Assembly: GCA_030734395.1 (NCBI GenBank)
Contig: JAUZTG010000015.1
Location: 647,435 to 711,434, forward strand
Source: Sarocladium kiliense
Lineage: Eukaryota > Ascomycota > Sordariomycetes > Hypocreales > Sarocladiaceae
Length of the DNA stretch: 64,000 nt
Direction of reading: 5' to 3'
Position numbers and translations under genes: made by a program. The notes beneath the pieces are model-generated. The model was given only the letters and a program-made list of their open reading frames with translations. It made no database searches and was not told where the DNA came from. Each line of letters starts with the position of its first letter. The first letter of the stretch is position 1. Of this stretch, positions 47,329 through 59,347 are shown piece by piece.

Positions 47329-49048
47329 CTAATTACAATTGGCCTTGACCTTGCTGGCCTCCTTACCAACAAGCGCATCAAAGTATCCCAGGAGAGTCTC
47401 AACCGGGACCATATCCATCTTACCAAGAGTCGGACTGGATGACTTCAGCACCTTTCCACCAAATAGCACACGCACGTAAAACTCGCTCTCGCTCTTCGTG
47501 CGACGAGAGTGGGGGGCTGGCGGGTGAACAGGTTTCGGTCCATGTCCCGGTCCCTTCTTCTTCGCATACAGCTCAAAGACGATCTCGGAACCCATACCTG
47601 GCCACACCATCTCGTCGACCTGGAGGATAGACAGCACGCGGGAGATGGAGCCATCGTGCGCCACGTTGTGGAAGTACAGCGTCTTCGCCTTCCCAGCGAC
47701 AACCTCCCTCAAATGCGCCGCCAGCTCTGCCACCCAGACGCCATACGAACTCACACTGGCAGCCAGAGAGTCAGGGCTGTCCCTGTACATCTGGCTATAC
47801 TCCCACTGACCCATGCGATACACCGCATTCGCCAGATCCTGCGTCACGCACGGTGACGAGGCGTTGACTTTGCAGGGCAGAGGCTTGCCAGCATGGCACT
47901 GTCGCGCGGAGAGGTTGTCGTAGTAGTGATCGAAAGAGGCGTGGAAGCCGCTGTCAGAAGATGGCACGCCGGAGATAGCGTCAAGGGTGGAGAAGAGGTC
48001 GGAGGTCTGGTCGAGGTGCTTCTTCCAGGCTGGGTTGTTGTTGGACTTGATGTTATTGAAGATGGAGGAACCGCGGGAGCAGGGGTACTGAGGCTCGAGA
48101 CTGTCGACATTGGCGGCCTATCACAGAGGTTAGCTACTCGGTCTCCTTCTATGACATTTCGCACAACTCTGACTTCACATACCTGAACAAGCAACGGATA
48201 GTCACCCGTGGTCCCCCACATGCCATTAATAACCATTCCCGCAACCTGATGTGTAATCAGATTATTCGTCGCCCGATACTTCACCTTCTCACCAATCTTC
48301 TTATCACCTTTCCTCGGCAAGAACCCCAACAACTCTCCATAGACCGCATACAGATCCTTTCCATGAACCCACGAATCATCCAGCCCTTCAGCCGTGATCT
48401 GCGGGAACTGGCAAGATCCAATCCAACCGCTAGGGACGAAGGGGTTGATGGAGGAGATGGTGCCCTGGCGGTAGGCGCGCGCTGCAGAGTGCGGACCTGA
48501 GAGGGGTTCACCGTAGTAATGGAGGAGGGAGTCGTCGCAGTCCCAAGTGTAGCTTTCGACGGGGAAGGCGTTGGAGGAGTAAGGGGTGCGTTTGTGGTGT
48601 CGTTGAATCTGCAGATGTTAATACAGGCTTGTACACTCGAATATCACAACCGATGATATATAGCCTATCATCAGAGAAGACTCACCAACTCGACATAACG
48701 TAGCTCATAACCCTTTTCGGCCCGGACATACTCCCTCTTCCTCACATGCGGCATATTGCACCAATTATACGTCCCGTACAGCTTATCCGGTGTCTTTGAC
48801 GAGTCAAAGATGAACCCATACACACCCTCGGCATTGAGAGCTTCCGTCAAATTATTTACATTGCGACTCGCAGGAGGATACCAATCGGCGTCAACAGCCC
48901 CAGCTGCAGGCCGCACGAGCTGGAATACGCCGAGGATGAGGCCTGCGGCAGCGGAGTGGGAAGGGGGCAGCATTGTGATGAGAAGAATGAGAACGAGAGT
49001 GACGAGCAGGAAAAGAGGGAAGAAGTAGCTGGTCCCTCGAGAAGCCAT
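47329..49048 (-). CDS. histidine acid phosphatase family protein, membrane-anchored or secreted
   Basis: Three exons, 48686-49048, 48183-48608 and 47329-48117 (introns 77 and 65 bp), give 525 residues. A single strong hydrophobic segment near the N-terminus (PLFLLVTLVLILLITML) is a signal peptide or type II anchor. The branch-2 histidine phosphatase signature appears as RHHKRTPY right after the first junction, a fungal variant of RHGxRxP in which His replaces the usual Gly. The proton-donor HD pair is in NVAHDGSISRVLSIL. These enzymes hydrolyse phosphomonoesters in the secretory pathway, vacuole or wall. The substrate is unknown. MASRGTS was preferred over an upstream in-frame Met because it places the hydrophobic segment next to the start. 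Confidence 0.88.
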
Positions 49049-49772
49049 GCATGGCGAGGTCGCAGGGTCAATGTAAATATATAGATAGGCAGGCCACTTA
49101 TACCCAGCCCACTGCCCAAAGGAGGGGACATACAACGTGGTACCGACGCTGCGGGTAAGCACCGAAACCGTGCCTAGCACGTGTAAGCTAAAAAGCTCAA
49201 GCTATCTCAAAGCTTCGTAAATGGGAAATGAGAATTTAGCAGTTAGAACGGGCGTTAATGGAGCTTGCGATGGAGGTTGTGGTTCATGGACCCCTGCTTG
49301 AGGGAAGCACGTGGGGTTCGGAAGCAGCTTTGAGTCGCCGGTGTGCAGCGGCAAGCTAATTGGGCGACGAGGGTGTAGCTGAGTAACTAACGAAAGGTCC
49401 GATGTAGGAGAATTGTGCATGCTCTACTTTGGCAACATGTCAAAGATCACAAAAAAAGAAAAGCTCGAACGATACCGGGAGGGAAAGTGAAGGTATATAA
49501 TATACGAGGTGATGCGGCACAATCCCTCTCCCTGCTGTATGCAGTCAGATCATGCTATCTCAAAAGCCAAGTCTCATGCCACAGATGGTTCAGAAGCAAC
49601 AGCTAATTCAGGTCCTGCTCATAGCCAAAGTCTCACAGTCTTCTTCCTCTCTCAAGGGTATCGTATTAAGCAAAAGGTCCTGCAAACGCCAAACTCACAT
49701 CCGGCCGACCTATCCGCGGCCGTCATCAGACATCAAACACGTGGGACGCGAGAAAAAGCACTCTCTCCACTC
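49049..49772. promoter_or_regulatory. phosphatase promoter and JmjC gene 3' region
   Basis: No gene seen. Confidence 0.35.
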
Positions 49773-52700
49773 TCAACCACGAGGTCTTCCACGACCTCGT
49801 CCTCTTCCTCGTCCACGTCCTCGTCCTCGTCCTCTCACCGAACCACCCCTAGCCTGAGCACCCTTACGGCCCAGGGCCGGTGTGTCGTCCGAGTCCGAGT
49901 GTGTTTCTCCTAGCTTCACCACCGTTGGACCACGACGAGGAACTGCGTCGATGGAACTAGCCGAGCTGGATGATTGATAGCCGTCACTAGCGCTGTTGTC
50001 CTGTGCTGCTGCTCTTGCCGCTGCCAATGATCGTGGTGGTGGAGGCGACTTGTCGCTATCACTGTCTTCCTCCTGCTCTGCTTTTGAGGCCTCGGAGGAT
50101 GAAGCCTGCGCGGACGCTGCTGGTTCGGATTGCTTAGTTCTACCGCTGCCGCGCCCGCCGCGTCCGGGTTTCTTGCCGCGTACTTTGAATGACTTGCCAC
50201 GGAGAGCCATGCGTTCTTTCATCGACATGAAAGAGGTGTCGCCGACATTGGGTTCTGCCTTGCGTGATGGAACAGCCACTTTATTGAATGCGTCAGATCG
50301 TCGCGGTCGGCCACGTTTCTTGGGAGGCTCATCTTCCGCGGAATCATTGTCGTTGTTCTTCTCCTCATCATCATCCACCTCCATGCGATCAGCGTAGCCA
50401 GTAGTATTTGCCGAAACTGCTGATCTTCGAGGGCGACCACTTCTAGTGTGCCCTGAAGCATCCAGACTGTCAACTGCAAGGCTCGGTCCCAAATCCTCGT
50501 CAAGCTTTCCCCTACAAGGACGACCACTTCTAGTGCCCTCCGTCGTAGCTTCATCATCATCCGCAGCAAGGCTCCTACCTAGCTGTTCGTGAATCTCTGC
50601 AATATCGGCGTCTGCGTCGTTCGACTCCCCGCCCTCCTCAGCATCGGCAGCCTTTGGGCTTTCCACAGTAATAGTGCGAATCTTTGGAGGTCGGCCTCGT
50701 TTCTTGGGGAGCTTCTCTGGCGCCGGCGAGGCGCTCGTGCTCGCCCCGGGGATTTCCACTGTCAAGTTCGCTTGCTTCGGCGGCCGTCCTCGTCGTTTGC
50801 CTGCGGATGTCGGACCGGGAGGTCGACCAGGTCCCCTGTGTCCCGTTGCCGGTGTGCCTGAGCTACTGTTGATGAGTGCGCGCACTGCATCACTGGCCAA
50901 CTCGGCCGCGGTCTTGCTTCCCTGGTTCGGGTCCGGGCTTCCTCGAGGGCTGACCAACCGCTGCACTGGAGGAGAGCGACGCCGCATCATTTCCTCGATG
51001 GCATCCACATCCATATCCTCCGGTTCGAGGTAGGATGTCATTGGCTTAGCGTGTCGTAAGGAGGGTTCGTTCGCTGGGAAGCCGTAAGTGGGCCTATCTT
51101 CTGCAACAGCGGCTGAAGCAGAGGCTTCGCCATTGCTTTCACCAGCTGGATGGGTGCCGGCAGTTGCTGCAGTCAGAGCAGCGACCATCGTAGCATTTTC
51201 AGTATCACCAGGCTGACTGAAAAGTGCCGGGTCCATCGCGTCGAGAGGATCAGCCGGCTTGTTCGTACGTGGTTTCTTGTGGTGGTTCTTTGCAACCATG
51301 AACTCGGGATCTTCGTTTGCCTTCTTTTGCTTTCTCTTGAGGGCCCTGATGGACTTCTTAACCCATTCAGAAACGTCAGACTTGTCAAAAGTGAGGGTCT
51401 GTGGCGATGGTGCTTGGTAAGGGTCGAAGAGGATAGCGTCGGGAGTATTGTCCTGCTCGTAGTAGCCCATACCTATGCGCTGCGTGGCGAGCGTAGTAGG
51501 ATCCGGGTACATGGAATCATCCATCGTGTTATCCGGCTCCGCCATCGAGACGTCGGCTCCAGCATGTGCTTCACTCTCCAGTTGTGCAGCGGCTGCCTGT
51601 GCATATTCGGTTGCCATGGGGTCTTCTTCGCCCAATATGTGACTTTGGTCACCATAGCCATTCATAGCGGGTTTCATGTGACCAGCCTCATCATCTGCGC
51701 CATCTACGGGAGCATCGACATCGTCTGCGACAGTAGGCTTCTCTGGCAGACCTTTTGTGGCCTTGGTCTGCTCTGCTTGCTCACGTAGACGCTGCATCCG
51801 TTTGCTGTCTTTGCTGCGGCTCTCCTCACCCGCGGCCTTCAGCCAGGTGAGATTGTGCACTCGAAAGTCGACCAGCGCCTCGACACTGCGATCGTCGGCA
51901 ATAGGTCGAGTATCATGACCCAAAGACGTGTTCTTGGGGGTGTATGGATCGGTGTTACCGGATCGCCGACAAGATCCGCAATTGCAGATCCCAAGACACT
52001 TTGGACATTGCCAGTGCTCATCTGCCAGGACTTTCTGTGGCATCATATCGAAAGCTCGATATAGCACGCCATAGCAATATCCTTCGTTACATCCGGGGTT
52101 GGTACACATGTGCACGCGATAAGCATAGTCACGATGGCAGCACACATGACATCGTCGCACCTCACCACGCTTCGTCTTGCGCGACTTCTTCTTCTTAGGT
52201 TTTCCGTCGGCTCCCTCGGGCTCAGAGTCGCTCGGGGTCTTCTCACGTTCCGGTTTGGTGATGTCCTTCCACGGTCGACGCTTCAGTGCCTCTTGGCAGA
52301 TCTCAGCCACCGAACGGCGACCTGAGCGCAGCCGCGCAACCTCCAAAGGCTGTGGCGACTGCTCGATGTCGATATAGCCATCCATCTTGATGACGAGGGC
52401 ACGCCAGGACTCGTATTTGTTGACAAGATCAGACCACTTCCACTGTTCGCACCATTGTAGGCCAGATAGACATGCGCAGGATCGCCCCATGGCATAGCAC
52501 TCCATACACACGTCGTAGGTGTCCTCGTCACCATTGAGCAGCGGTCTCACACAGTGTTTGCAGGTAAGAAACCTGTTAAAGATGTTGGACCGACAGTAGG
52601 AGCATGTGATGCAAGAGTCGAACTCGATAAATTCCGGTTCCTTCTCCTTTACAGCAAACATTTCGTCAACGAGCACTTCAGCAAAAAGAGCCACGAGCTT

Positions 52701-54225
52701 CTTGAAGTCCGCAAGAAGCTTCTTCGCATGGGGATCAGTGCTGATGATATCTTGGCCGATATCCAAGAAGCCCATTCGAGTCATCTCAGCTTGCTTGTCC
52801 ATGTTCTGCAGGAGGTGGCAGTACTTCTCCGCTGTGTAGTAGATGATTGCCTTGTTCTTGTACTGTTCATCGCGACAGACAAGACGAGCTTTGGGGAGCG
52901 CTTCGTGAAGAGCAAGAGCAAGTGTATCGACTGTGGTCCTGTTCCAGGCGACTTTCATGGTGCGGGTGCCTCGGTTCCAGACCTGGTGCGCAGCCAAAGG
53001 AGGGACCAGAATGAAGTCGCCGGGCTTTTGCTCAACCACATAGACATCGAATGGCGCCCTTTTCCAAGCGTTTGTCTGTGCAAAGTGCTTCTCGATCTCG
53101 ATGTCATGACCCAACATGGACAAGAAGTATTCGCGGACGACCGCCCTGTCATTGCTCTCTGTCATGAACCATATCGAACTGCCTGGCTTCTCCCCGTTCT
53201 CACTGCCAGAAGCTTCAACCATGATGTTCTGACCAAGGGAGGCACACATTTCTCGATGTGCAGGCGTGTACGTGCCCTCGTGACCGATGTAGCACATGAG
53301 GTTCTGAGCCCGCATCTCCTCTGGCAAGCTGGACATGAGATCGCCGGCGATGGCTGGCTTGGCTTCGTCTTCGTCGTCATCGCCCTCTTTCCGACCGCCT
53401 CGCTTTACGCTTATGTTGTCGTTCAGGTAGAATAGGCTGGGGTGGATGAGCTTCTTGAGAGCTTCGTGCCACTCAGGTGGGCAGTCGATGTCCTTGAGGT
53501 ATAGTCGCTGGCGCCTCTCATCGCGGAAGTTCGTCGGAGTCCACTGGCTTGTGAGCTGTTTCATGGATCGTAGGTAGTGACCAGTCGTCATGGGGATGTC
53601 GCTACCAGCTACGATATCGCGAACATTTTCCTCTATGGGAAGTGGTCAGCCGGGATTCAACGAGACGCAGCTCGAGGATCAGGGCCTTACGCTTCTTGTC
53701 ATATGTCTGTTCCAACCACTCTGACGTGAACATGGGTTTCGGCAACGCGGTGTTCCAACCCTCTACCACCAGCGGCCGTCCTTGATCGATGACATAGGCT
53801 TGGACCAGTTTTTCGAACTGTTCTTGGCCGATGGACCGGATCTGCTCTCGAGAGACACGCTGAGCCCATTTGAAATTCTGGGTCTGGTCGACCAAGCTGT
53901 GAAGATCCAGATCCGGAGGAATCGGATCGAACTTGGCCTGGGGGTGCATGGCGGCGACCATTGTCGCAAACTGTGCTGGAGGCGCTCGCAGTCGCGAGGC
54001 CGCTTGTAGGAGTGGCGAGCCAGTAGCGAAGTAAACGGAACCGTAGGCGTGCTGATCGCAAGAAAGCCTCTCGTACCTTGCCGGCGATGCTGCAGGTTGG
54101 CAAAAAGGGCCACCAGCAGGGAGATGGGGCGAATTGGGGTTTTGCGAAGAGGCAGAGTTCGAGTAGGATGCTGGTCGTCGCGTTGACCTGATGCGTGAAA
54201 CCCGCCACAGTCCGTCTGCCACCAC
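49773..54225 (-). CDS. JmjC-domain protein with Cys-rich zinc fingers and C-terminal AT-hooks
   Basis: Two exons, 53691-54225 and 49773-53632 (intron 58 bp), give up to 1,464 residues. A downstream start at 53961 would remove 88 Ser/Pro-rich residues. The JmjC domain includes IPMTTGHYLRSMK and HEGTYTPAHREMCASLG, with Fe-ligand candidates at about H304, E306 and H394 (PLAAHQVW). A ZZ-like Cys cluster lies at about 519-566 and a zf-4CXXC_R1-type domain (CHVCCHRDYAYRVHMC, CPKCLGICNCGSC) at about 673-733. The C-terminal third holds several AT-hook cores (KKRGRPPK, KKRGRPRR) and ends in an Arg-Gly repeat. The architecture fits a chromatin-bound 2-oxoglutarate oxygenase, probably a histone demethylase. 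The target mark is unknown. Confidence 0.88.
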
Positions 54226-54770
54226 CGCCTGGGCCGATCGCGTGTGGTGGCAGCCGGGCCGTATCCACAGTCAGCTACAGCTGGGATGAGCCGTCTCTCA
54301 ACCTCCCACCCTACCCTTCTATATTATCACCTTATCTAACATTTCCTACCATTCGAAGAACTCTAAAGCGTTGGGGGGTAGATGCCTACAACGTAAGGAG
54401 TATTAGGGTGAGGAATGGTTATAGGCGAGTCCTGGTCCAAGTGCTTCTGGCATGTGGGTCTCGAATCAGGAACCGCACAGTCTGGGGACCACCAGGCCGG
54501 CTGCTCCCGAATTTTGACCTTCCCTTGCCTCAGGTCCAAACACTTGACGGGCAATCCAACTCTTCGTGATATCACCCGAGAAATCTTTTGATGGGCTGCA
54601 CTCTGCGACCTGGCCAGTTTGAGATTCGTTGAGCAGGTGAAACAAGGTTCTCAAGGGCGCTGGTGTGCGCGTTGTTGATCTGCACACTCGTCGAAGTTAG
54701 GAGGAGGTGAGAGGGACCAGGGGCTCATAAAGGGTTCATTGCCCTGGCTTTCCCTACACCAAGAGTCATC
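54226..54770. promoter_or_regulatory. divergent promoter JmjC gene / COQ2
   Basis: Non-coding spacer between divergent genes. The JmjC leader may extend into it. Confidence 0.45.
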
Positions 54771-56009
54771 ATGAGGCTCGTTGCCGTTCCTCAGCATGCA
54801 GTGCGCACTGCTTTGAGGAGCCACTGGGGGTCGAGAGCTCTCACATCCACGCCAAGGCTCCTTCAACGCTCACTCAAGGCAACTCAATCCCCCAGCCTTT
54901 CTCACATCACACGACATCACAGCCATGCATTTCACAAATCCGAAGCCAGACAGGCACCACAGGCATTGCAGTCTTCTGAGCCAATCCCTCAACCAGAGCT
55001 GGCACCGTATAAACCACCAGAGACGGGCCTCTTGTCGAAACTACCACCATCATGGGTCCCTTACGCTGAGCTGATCAGGATCGATAAACCAGCCGGAACC
55101 TACTACCTCTTCTTCCCTTGCATGTTCTCAACACTCATGGCAGCACCCATGACCATGCCAATGGCGAGTCCTTTGACTGTCGTTGGCACGACATTGCTGT
55201 TCTTCTCAGGCGCCATCATCATGCGTGGTGCTGGGTGCACCATCAACGACCTCTGGGACCGAAACCTCGATCCTCATGTGGCCCGGACACGGCTCAGGCC
55301 GATTGCGCGTGGCGCCGTCACACCTTTCAACGCACTGGTCTTCACAGGCGCACAGCTCTTCGCCGGACTTGCGATCTTGCTGCAGTTCCCGTGGGAGTGC
55401 TTCTTCTACGCCACACCCAGTCTGCTGTTCGTTGCCAGCTATCCACTAGCAAAAAGAGTGACATACTACCCCCAATTTGTCCTCGGTCTTACCTTCTCTT
55501 GGGGAGCATTCATGGGGTTCCCTGCTCTGGGAGTCGATCTGCTTTCTAACACTGCGGCTCTGACTGCAGCTGCGTGTCTGTACACTTCAAACATCGCGTG
55601 GACGGTTCTCTACGACATGATTTATGCCCACATGGACATCAAGGACGATGCCAAGGCGGGCATTAAGAGCATTGCGCTCAAGCATGACGCCGAGACCAAG
55701 CAGGTTCTGAGTGGGCTTGCGGTCGTTCAGTTGGGGCTTTTGGGAGCAGCCGGCTATGCTGCTGGTGCCGGACCGCTGTTCTTCATTGGAAGCTGTGGCG
55801 GGGGTCTCTTGTCATTGGGCTATATGATTCGCAAGGTCAACCTCAAGAGTGTCAAGGACTGCTGGTGGTGGTTTGTCAATGGTTGCTGGATCACGGGGGG
55901 TGTCATCAGCCTGGGTCTGGGTGCTGACTACATGGCCCGATACCTTGGGAAGGACGCTCAGGAGGAGTCTGCCTCCAGGATCAAGGCTAAGCAAAACCAA
56001 CTGGCGTAG
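54771..56009 (+). CDS. COQ2: 4-hydroxybenzoate polyprenyltransferase, mitochondrial
   Basis: One intronless exon of 412 residues. A basic, Ser-rich N-terminus (MRLVAVPQHAVRTALRSHWG) looks like a mitochondrial presequence. The UbiA superfamily motifs are clear: the first Asp-rich motif in CTINDLWDRNLDPHVART and the second in YDMIYAHMDIKDDAKAGIKS, with about eight hydrophobic helices. It attaches the polyprenyl tail to 4-hydroxybenzoate in the inner membrane, the committed membrane step of ubiquinone synthesis. Its 3' end converges on RPS23. Confidence 0.95.
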   Translation: MRLVAVPQHAVRTALRSHWGSRALTSTPRLLQRSLKATQSPSLSHITRHHSHAFHKSEARQAPQALQSSEPIPQPELAPYKPPETGLLSKLPPSWVPYAELIRIDKPAGTYYLFFPCMFSTLMAAPMTMPMASPLTVVGTTLLFFSGAIIMRGAGCTINDLWDRNLDPHVARTRLRPIARGAVTPFNALVFTGAQLFAGLAILLQFPWECFFYATPSLLFVASYPLAKRVTYYPQFVLGLTFSWGAFMGFPALGVDLLSNTAALTAAACLYTSNIAWTVLYDMIYAHMDIKDDAKAGIKSIALKHDAETKQVLSGLAVVQLGLLGAAGYAAGAGPLFFIGSCGGGLLSLGYMIRKVNLKSVKDCWWWFVNGCWITGGVISLGLGADYMARYLGKDAQEESASRIKAKQNQLA

Positions 56010-56313
56010 AGCAGGCCAGTGTAACTGTACTATGTATTACACCATGTATCAATAGCAAGTATAATCAATCACTTCATCGCAGCATGTGGTTGTGACAATG
56101 ATGTCCTCGTCGTTGACTTTTTGAAGAGACTTGTTGATCTATCTTTGAGACCTGGTCTCTCGTGATCGAAATCCGTTGAACCTTTAATGCCGATGCAAGC
56201 AAGCCAATAAGACTCCTCGTGCCCCGAACCATGATATACCGCCCTCGCACTCCTCGGCGGCGCGCCTCGTTCGTCCCGTCCATCGTAACAATCGACCTTC
56301 CGGTTTTTGTCGC
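56010..56313. other. convergent 3' regions (COQ2 / RPS23)
   Basis: No gene seen. Confidence 0.35.
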
Positions 56314-56840
56314 TTAAGAGCGAGGCTTCTCCTTCTTCTCCTTCCACAGGGCGAGCAGACCGACACCAGAGACCTTGACGACCTTGAAGCGAACACCGGG
56401 AATATCACCCTTGGCCTTGCCCTTGCGACCGAAACCAGCCAGGAGGACCTCGTCGTTCTCGTCAACGAAGTTCAGGCAACCGTCGTTGGGGACTGCAAAA
56501 CACGCCACATGTCAGTATTCCTGTTCCGAATTCTCTTCCCAGCCAATCCTGGACTCCTTCAATTCCGAGCGGGCGACGTACCGAAAGCGGTGACCTTCTT
56601 GCCGTTCTTGATGAGCTGCACACGCACACACTTGCGAATGGCAGAGTTGGGCTGCTTGGCCTCAACACCGACCTTCTCGAGGACGATGCCCTTGGCGTGC
56701 GAGGAGCCACCGAAGGGAGAGGACTTGAAAGCGGTACCGAGGGCACGCTTCTTGTAGTGAAGATCAGCCCATTTCTGATCCTTGCGGTTTGTCCGCAGCT
56801 TGCGGGCGGCGTTAAGACCACGGGGTTGACCTCCAGCCAT
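56314..56840 (-). CDS. RPS23: 40S ribosomal protein S23 (uS12)
   Basis: Two exons, 56582-56840 and 56314-56492 (intron 89 bp), give 145 residues, exactly the eukaryotic uS12 length. The start [16 protein letters not shown], the decoding-centre loop [15 protein letters not shown] and the C-terminal [20 protein letters not shown] are near-invariant. The conserved VPNDGCLNF hydroxyproline-loop region is split by the intron after its first base. A component of the small subunit decoding centre. Intron placement near the middle, rather than at the start codon, is a little unusual for a fungal ribosomal protein gene, but an extra leader intron upstream of the ATG cannot be excluded. Confidence 0.97.
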
Positions 56841-57350
56841 GATTGCTAGAAAGCGACGATGTTAGTATATGTCGGTCGAGAGAAAGGCAATAGCAAATGT
56901 GTTCGTCGAAAGGAGAGCGGAAAAGTAATTCGAGAGCGATGATGATAAGGCGATGTATTCGAAAGCGAGGAGCGAACGTACCGATTTGTTACGTGATATC
57001 GCGACGACGGATTGACGACTGATTGTTGGACTTCGACCGGAGAAGATTTGTCGTGCAGAACTTACCTAGAGGGTTTTTGGCCCTCCTTCCAAAAAATTGG
57101 TGGGCGGTCACGTGGGGCACTCGTGGCCCAGGAAGGTGTGGCACGGTGCAAGTCGGAAGTGTCGATTCTCCGCCCCGAAGAGAATTTCCGTACGATGGCC
57201 TAGCTTGGTGGCCGAGTGCCAAGCCAATGCCAAGGCGTGGTGCTCCAGTGCGACATGAAAGCTGACGAGAGCTATGAGAGCACTGTCGCTGTCGCAGCCC
57301 AGCTTCATGCATCCCGCGCTCGAGCATGGAAAGCCAATGACGATGTGGCC
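56841..57350. promoter_or_regulatory. divergent promoter RPS23 / coiled-coil protein
   Basis: Spacer between divergent genes. The plus-strand frame is open from 57216, but the 45 extra residues look like leader translation. Confidence 0.45.
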
Positions 57351-58178
57351 ATGTCGTCCGCACTGAAGAAGTCCAACAGCAAGCAGCGCGATCCGCCGCC
57401 TGCCCTGTTTCTTCACCCCTCTCCCGCCGCCTCCCATGTTTCTCTACCCGGCATCCTCGCGCCCGGCGCTGCGAGTCTCGTGAACTCAAAACGAGACCGC
57501 AACACCCTCGAGCCGACAGAGTCACGACGTGGTGGTTCAATAGCCGCAACTAACCCCCGGGGTCCTGCACGTCTTCTCACATCCGAAAGCGCTCGCAGCG
57601 CGGACAGGACGGATGCACGATGGGCTGAGATGCAGGCTACGCTCGAAGAGGTCGAGCTATCTGCCTCGGGCGGTACTCATGTGTTCGGAGCTGGTCACGA
57701 TGAGAAGCTGGAGGAACTACGAAAGGCACAGATCGCACTCGCACAAGCATGGACACGGAGTGAAGCAGACGATACTATCGCGGCGTCCCTCGGTGGCATT
57801 GGGACCTCCTCTGTTGGTGAAGAGCTGCGGAATCTGAAAGGTGCACTAGGTGACGCGTCTAAATCAGGACACGGAGACGGGACAGATGCAGCAAAAAGCA
57901 CCGCTGCAAGCAACAGCGCGCGGCCAGGAAGCAGTGGTCCCGGGGTTGAACGGCTGGGTGCGAAACTCGAGGAAGAGACGGAGTCGGATATCCTCCTCGC
58001 ACGCAAGCGTAGGGAAGCCAATGATCAATACTTCCAAAGGGTCAACGATGGTGTTGAGGACGTTGTGTTGAAGCTTGAGGATGTTGCTGTGGCCATGAGA
58101 GCGGTGGAAAGGGAGAGCAAGGAGGTTTGGGACGGCGAAGATGACGGGGCAAGTTCACACCAGACAAGCCGGGCGTGA
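57351..58178 (+). CDS. fungal coiled-coil protein of unknown function
   Basis: A single exon of 275 residues from MSSALKKSNSKQRDPPP (an in-frame Met at 57216 would add 45). After a Ser/Pro-rich start come two acidic helical blocks: WAEMQATLEEVELSASGGTH with ELRKAQIALAQAWTRSEAD, and KLEEETESDILLARKRREAN with VVLKLEDVAVAMRAVERES. Both are predicted to form coiled coils and are separated by a Gly/Ser/Asp-rich linker. No membrane segment or catalytic motif. It looks like a conserved Pezizomycotina family from its block structure, but I cannot name it. Confidence 0.75.
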   Translation: MSSALKKSNSKQRDPPPALFLHPSPAASHVSLPGILAPGAASLVNSKRDRNTLEPTESRRGGSIAATNPRGPARLLTSESARSADRTDARWAEMQATLEEVELSASGGTHVFGAGHDEKLEELRKAQIALAQAWTRSEADDTIAASLGGIGTSSVGEELRNLKGALGDASKSGHGDGTDAAKSTAASNSARPGSSGPGVERLGAKLEEETESDILLARKRREANDQYFQRVNDGVEDVVLKLEDVAVAMRAVERESKEVWDGEDDGASSHQTSRA

Positions 58179-58987
58179 GAGCAGTCTGCGTTTCTGGTCA
58201 TAACTTCCGGCTCTGGGTGCATCAATCAGGCGTATGGAGTTGCCCTTTCAGCGGCAGTATAGAATTCAGGTTCAAGGCATATGGGTATTGCAGTGAAGCT
58301 GAACTTACGAATATGGACACTCTGAACGAATCAGACAAGATTATAAGCCAACAGTGCATGCATGGGTGGTGAACGTAATGCTCAGCTGCTGCGTATCCTC
58401 AGCAGCATATCGATAAACTGAGGTGATCCATCTCATACCTGGCCCCAGTCTCGGTCTCTCACAGGCTTCCACACTATTCCCCTATTCTGTTTCACATGTT
58501 CCCTTGTACTGAGGCTTCGCTACGGCTTCCCACTGGCCACGGCCACATCCCCCACTACCTCCAGACCTGCCTAAGCCGGCAGTCACGAAACCGGGTGATC
58601 ATCGGCTCCCCACAATGAGCCAACCACAGCCCTTCTCAGGGGACCTTCGACCTTATGATTCAAGCCTAGCGGGCTCCGCCGGGAAACTGAAGGGACCAGC
58701 GCCACCCAGCGTCATGCGTTCGCTCGCTTGTTCAGACTTCAGGTGGCTGCATCAACCCGCCCGCCGTCCATCCTAGGCACCGTCCCTTCTTCCGTTCTTT
58801 TTTCGCATCTCATCATCAAATCTATAACAATCGTCAGATCCCCAATAAGCAACTTTCGTATCTCGCGAAATAGAAACTCTCGACGACAACCTCGAACCTA
58901 GCTCAGGTACCACCACTACCATCAACCGACCCCGCTACAGTCGCAAGACTCACCAACCGCACCCACTACTCCCTCCCGACCGACATC
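58179..58987. promoter_or_regulatory. promoter and leader of the I9-type inhibitor gene
   Basis: About 800 bp with no gene. The last 200 bp are CT/CAC-rich and A-rich, typical of a highly expressed fungal leader. Confidence 0.4.
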
Positions 58988-59347
58988 ATGCGTCCCGCTG
59001 CGCTCCTCGCTGCCACCCTCGCTGTCCTGCCCAGCGCTCTGGCTGGTGGCAAGAAGTCCGCTATCGTCTGGTTCGACGACAACGTCTCGGACGAAATCGT
59101 TCAGAAGGCCAAGCACGCAATCGAGGAAGCCGGTGGAATGATCACTCACACATATGAGATCATCAAGTAAGGCAAACCACGTAGAAGAGATGACGAAAGC
59201 AAATCACTGACAGCTTGTTCCAGGGGCTTCGGCGCACTTGCTCCCGAGAAGGCCTTCACCGACGTTCGAGTCCAGTTCGATAACGATGAACATCCTCTCA
59301 TGCACATCGAGGACGATGGAGAGATGGGCACTTTCAAGAAGGAGTAG
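58988..59347 (+). CDS. small secreted proteinase inhibitor I9 / subtilisin-propeptide-like protein
   Basis: Two exons, 58988-59166 and 59224-59347 (intron 57 bp), give 100 residues. A clear signal peptide (MRPAALLAATLAVLPSALAG) is followed by a domain resembling the I9 inhibitor/S8 propeptide fold: SAIVWFDDNVSDEIVQKAK, AGGMITHTYEIIKGFGALAP and a short acidic C-terminus. Relatives such as yeast Pbi2 and the oyster-mushroom IA-1 inhibit subtilisin-like proteases, but those are cytosolic or vacuolar. A signal peptide on a stand-alone I9 domain points to action in the secretory pathway or outside the cell. Target unknown. Confidence 0.85.

Noticed and set aside
49801..49860. Tandem repeat gac/ctc-rich array at the JmjC gene end
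   Set aside because: It encodes the Arg-Gly tail and AT-hook of the protein; not an independent element.
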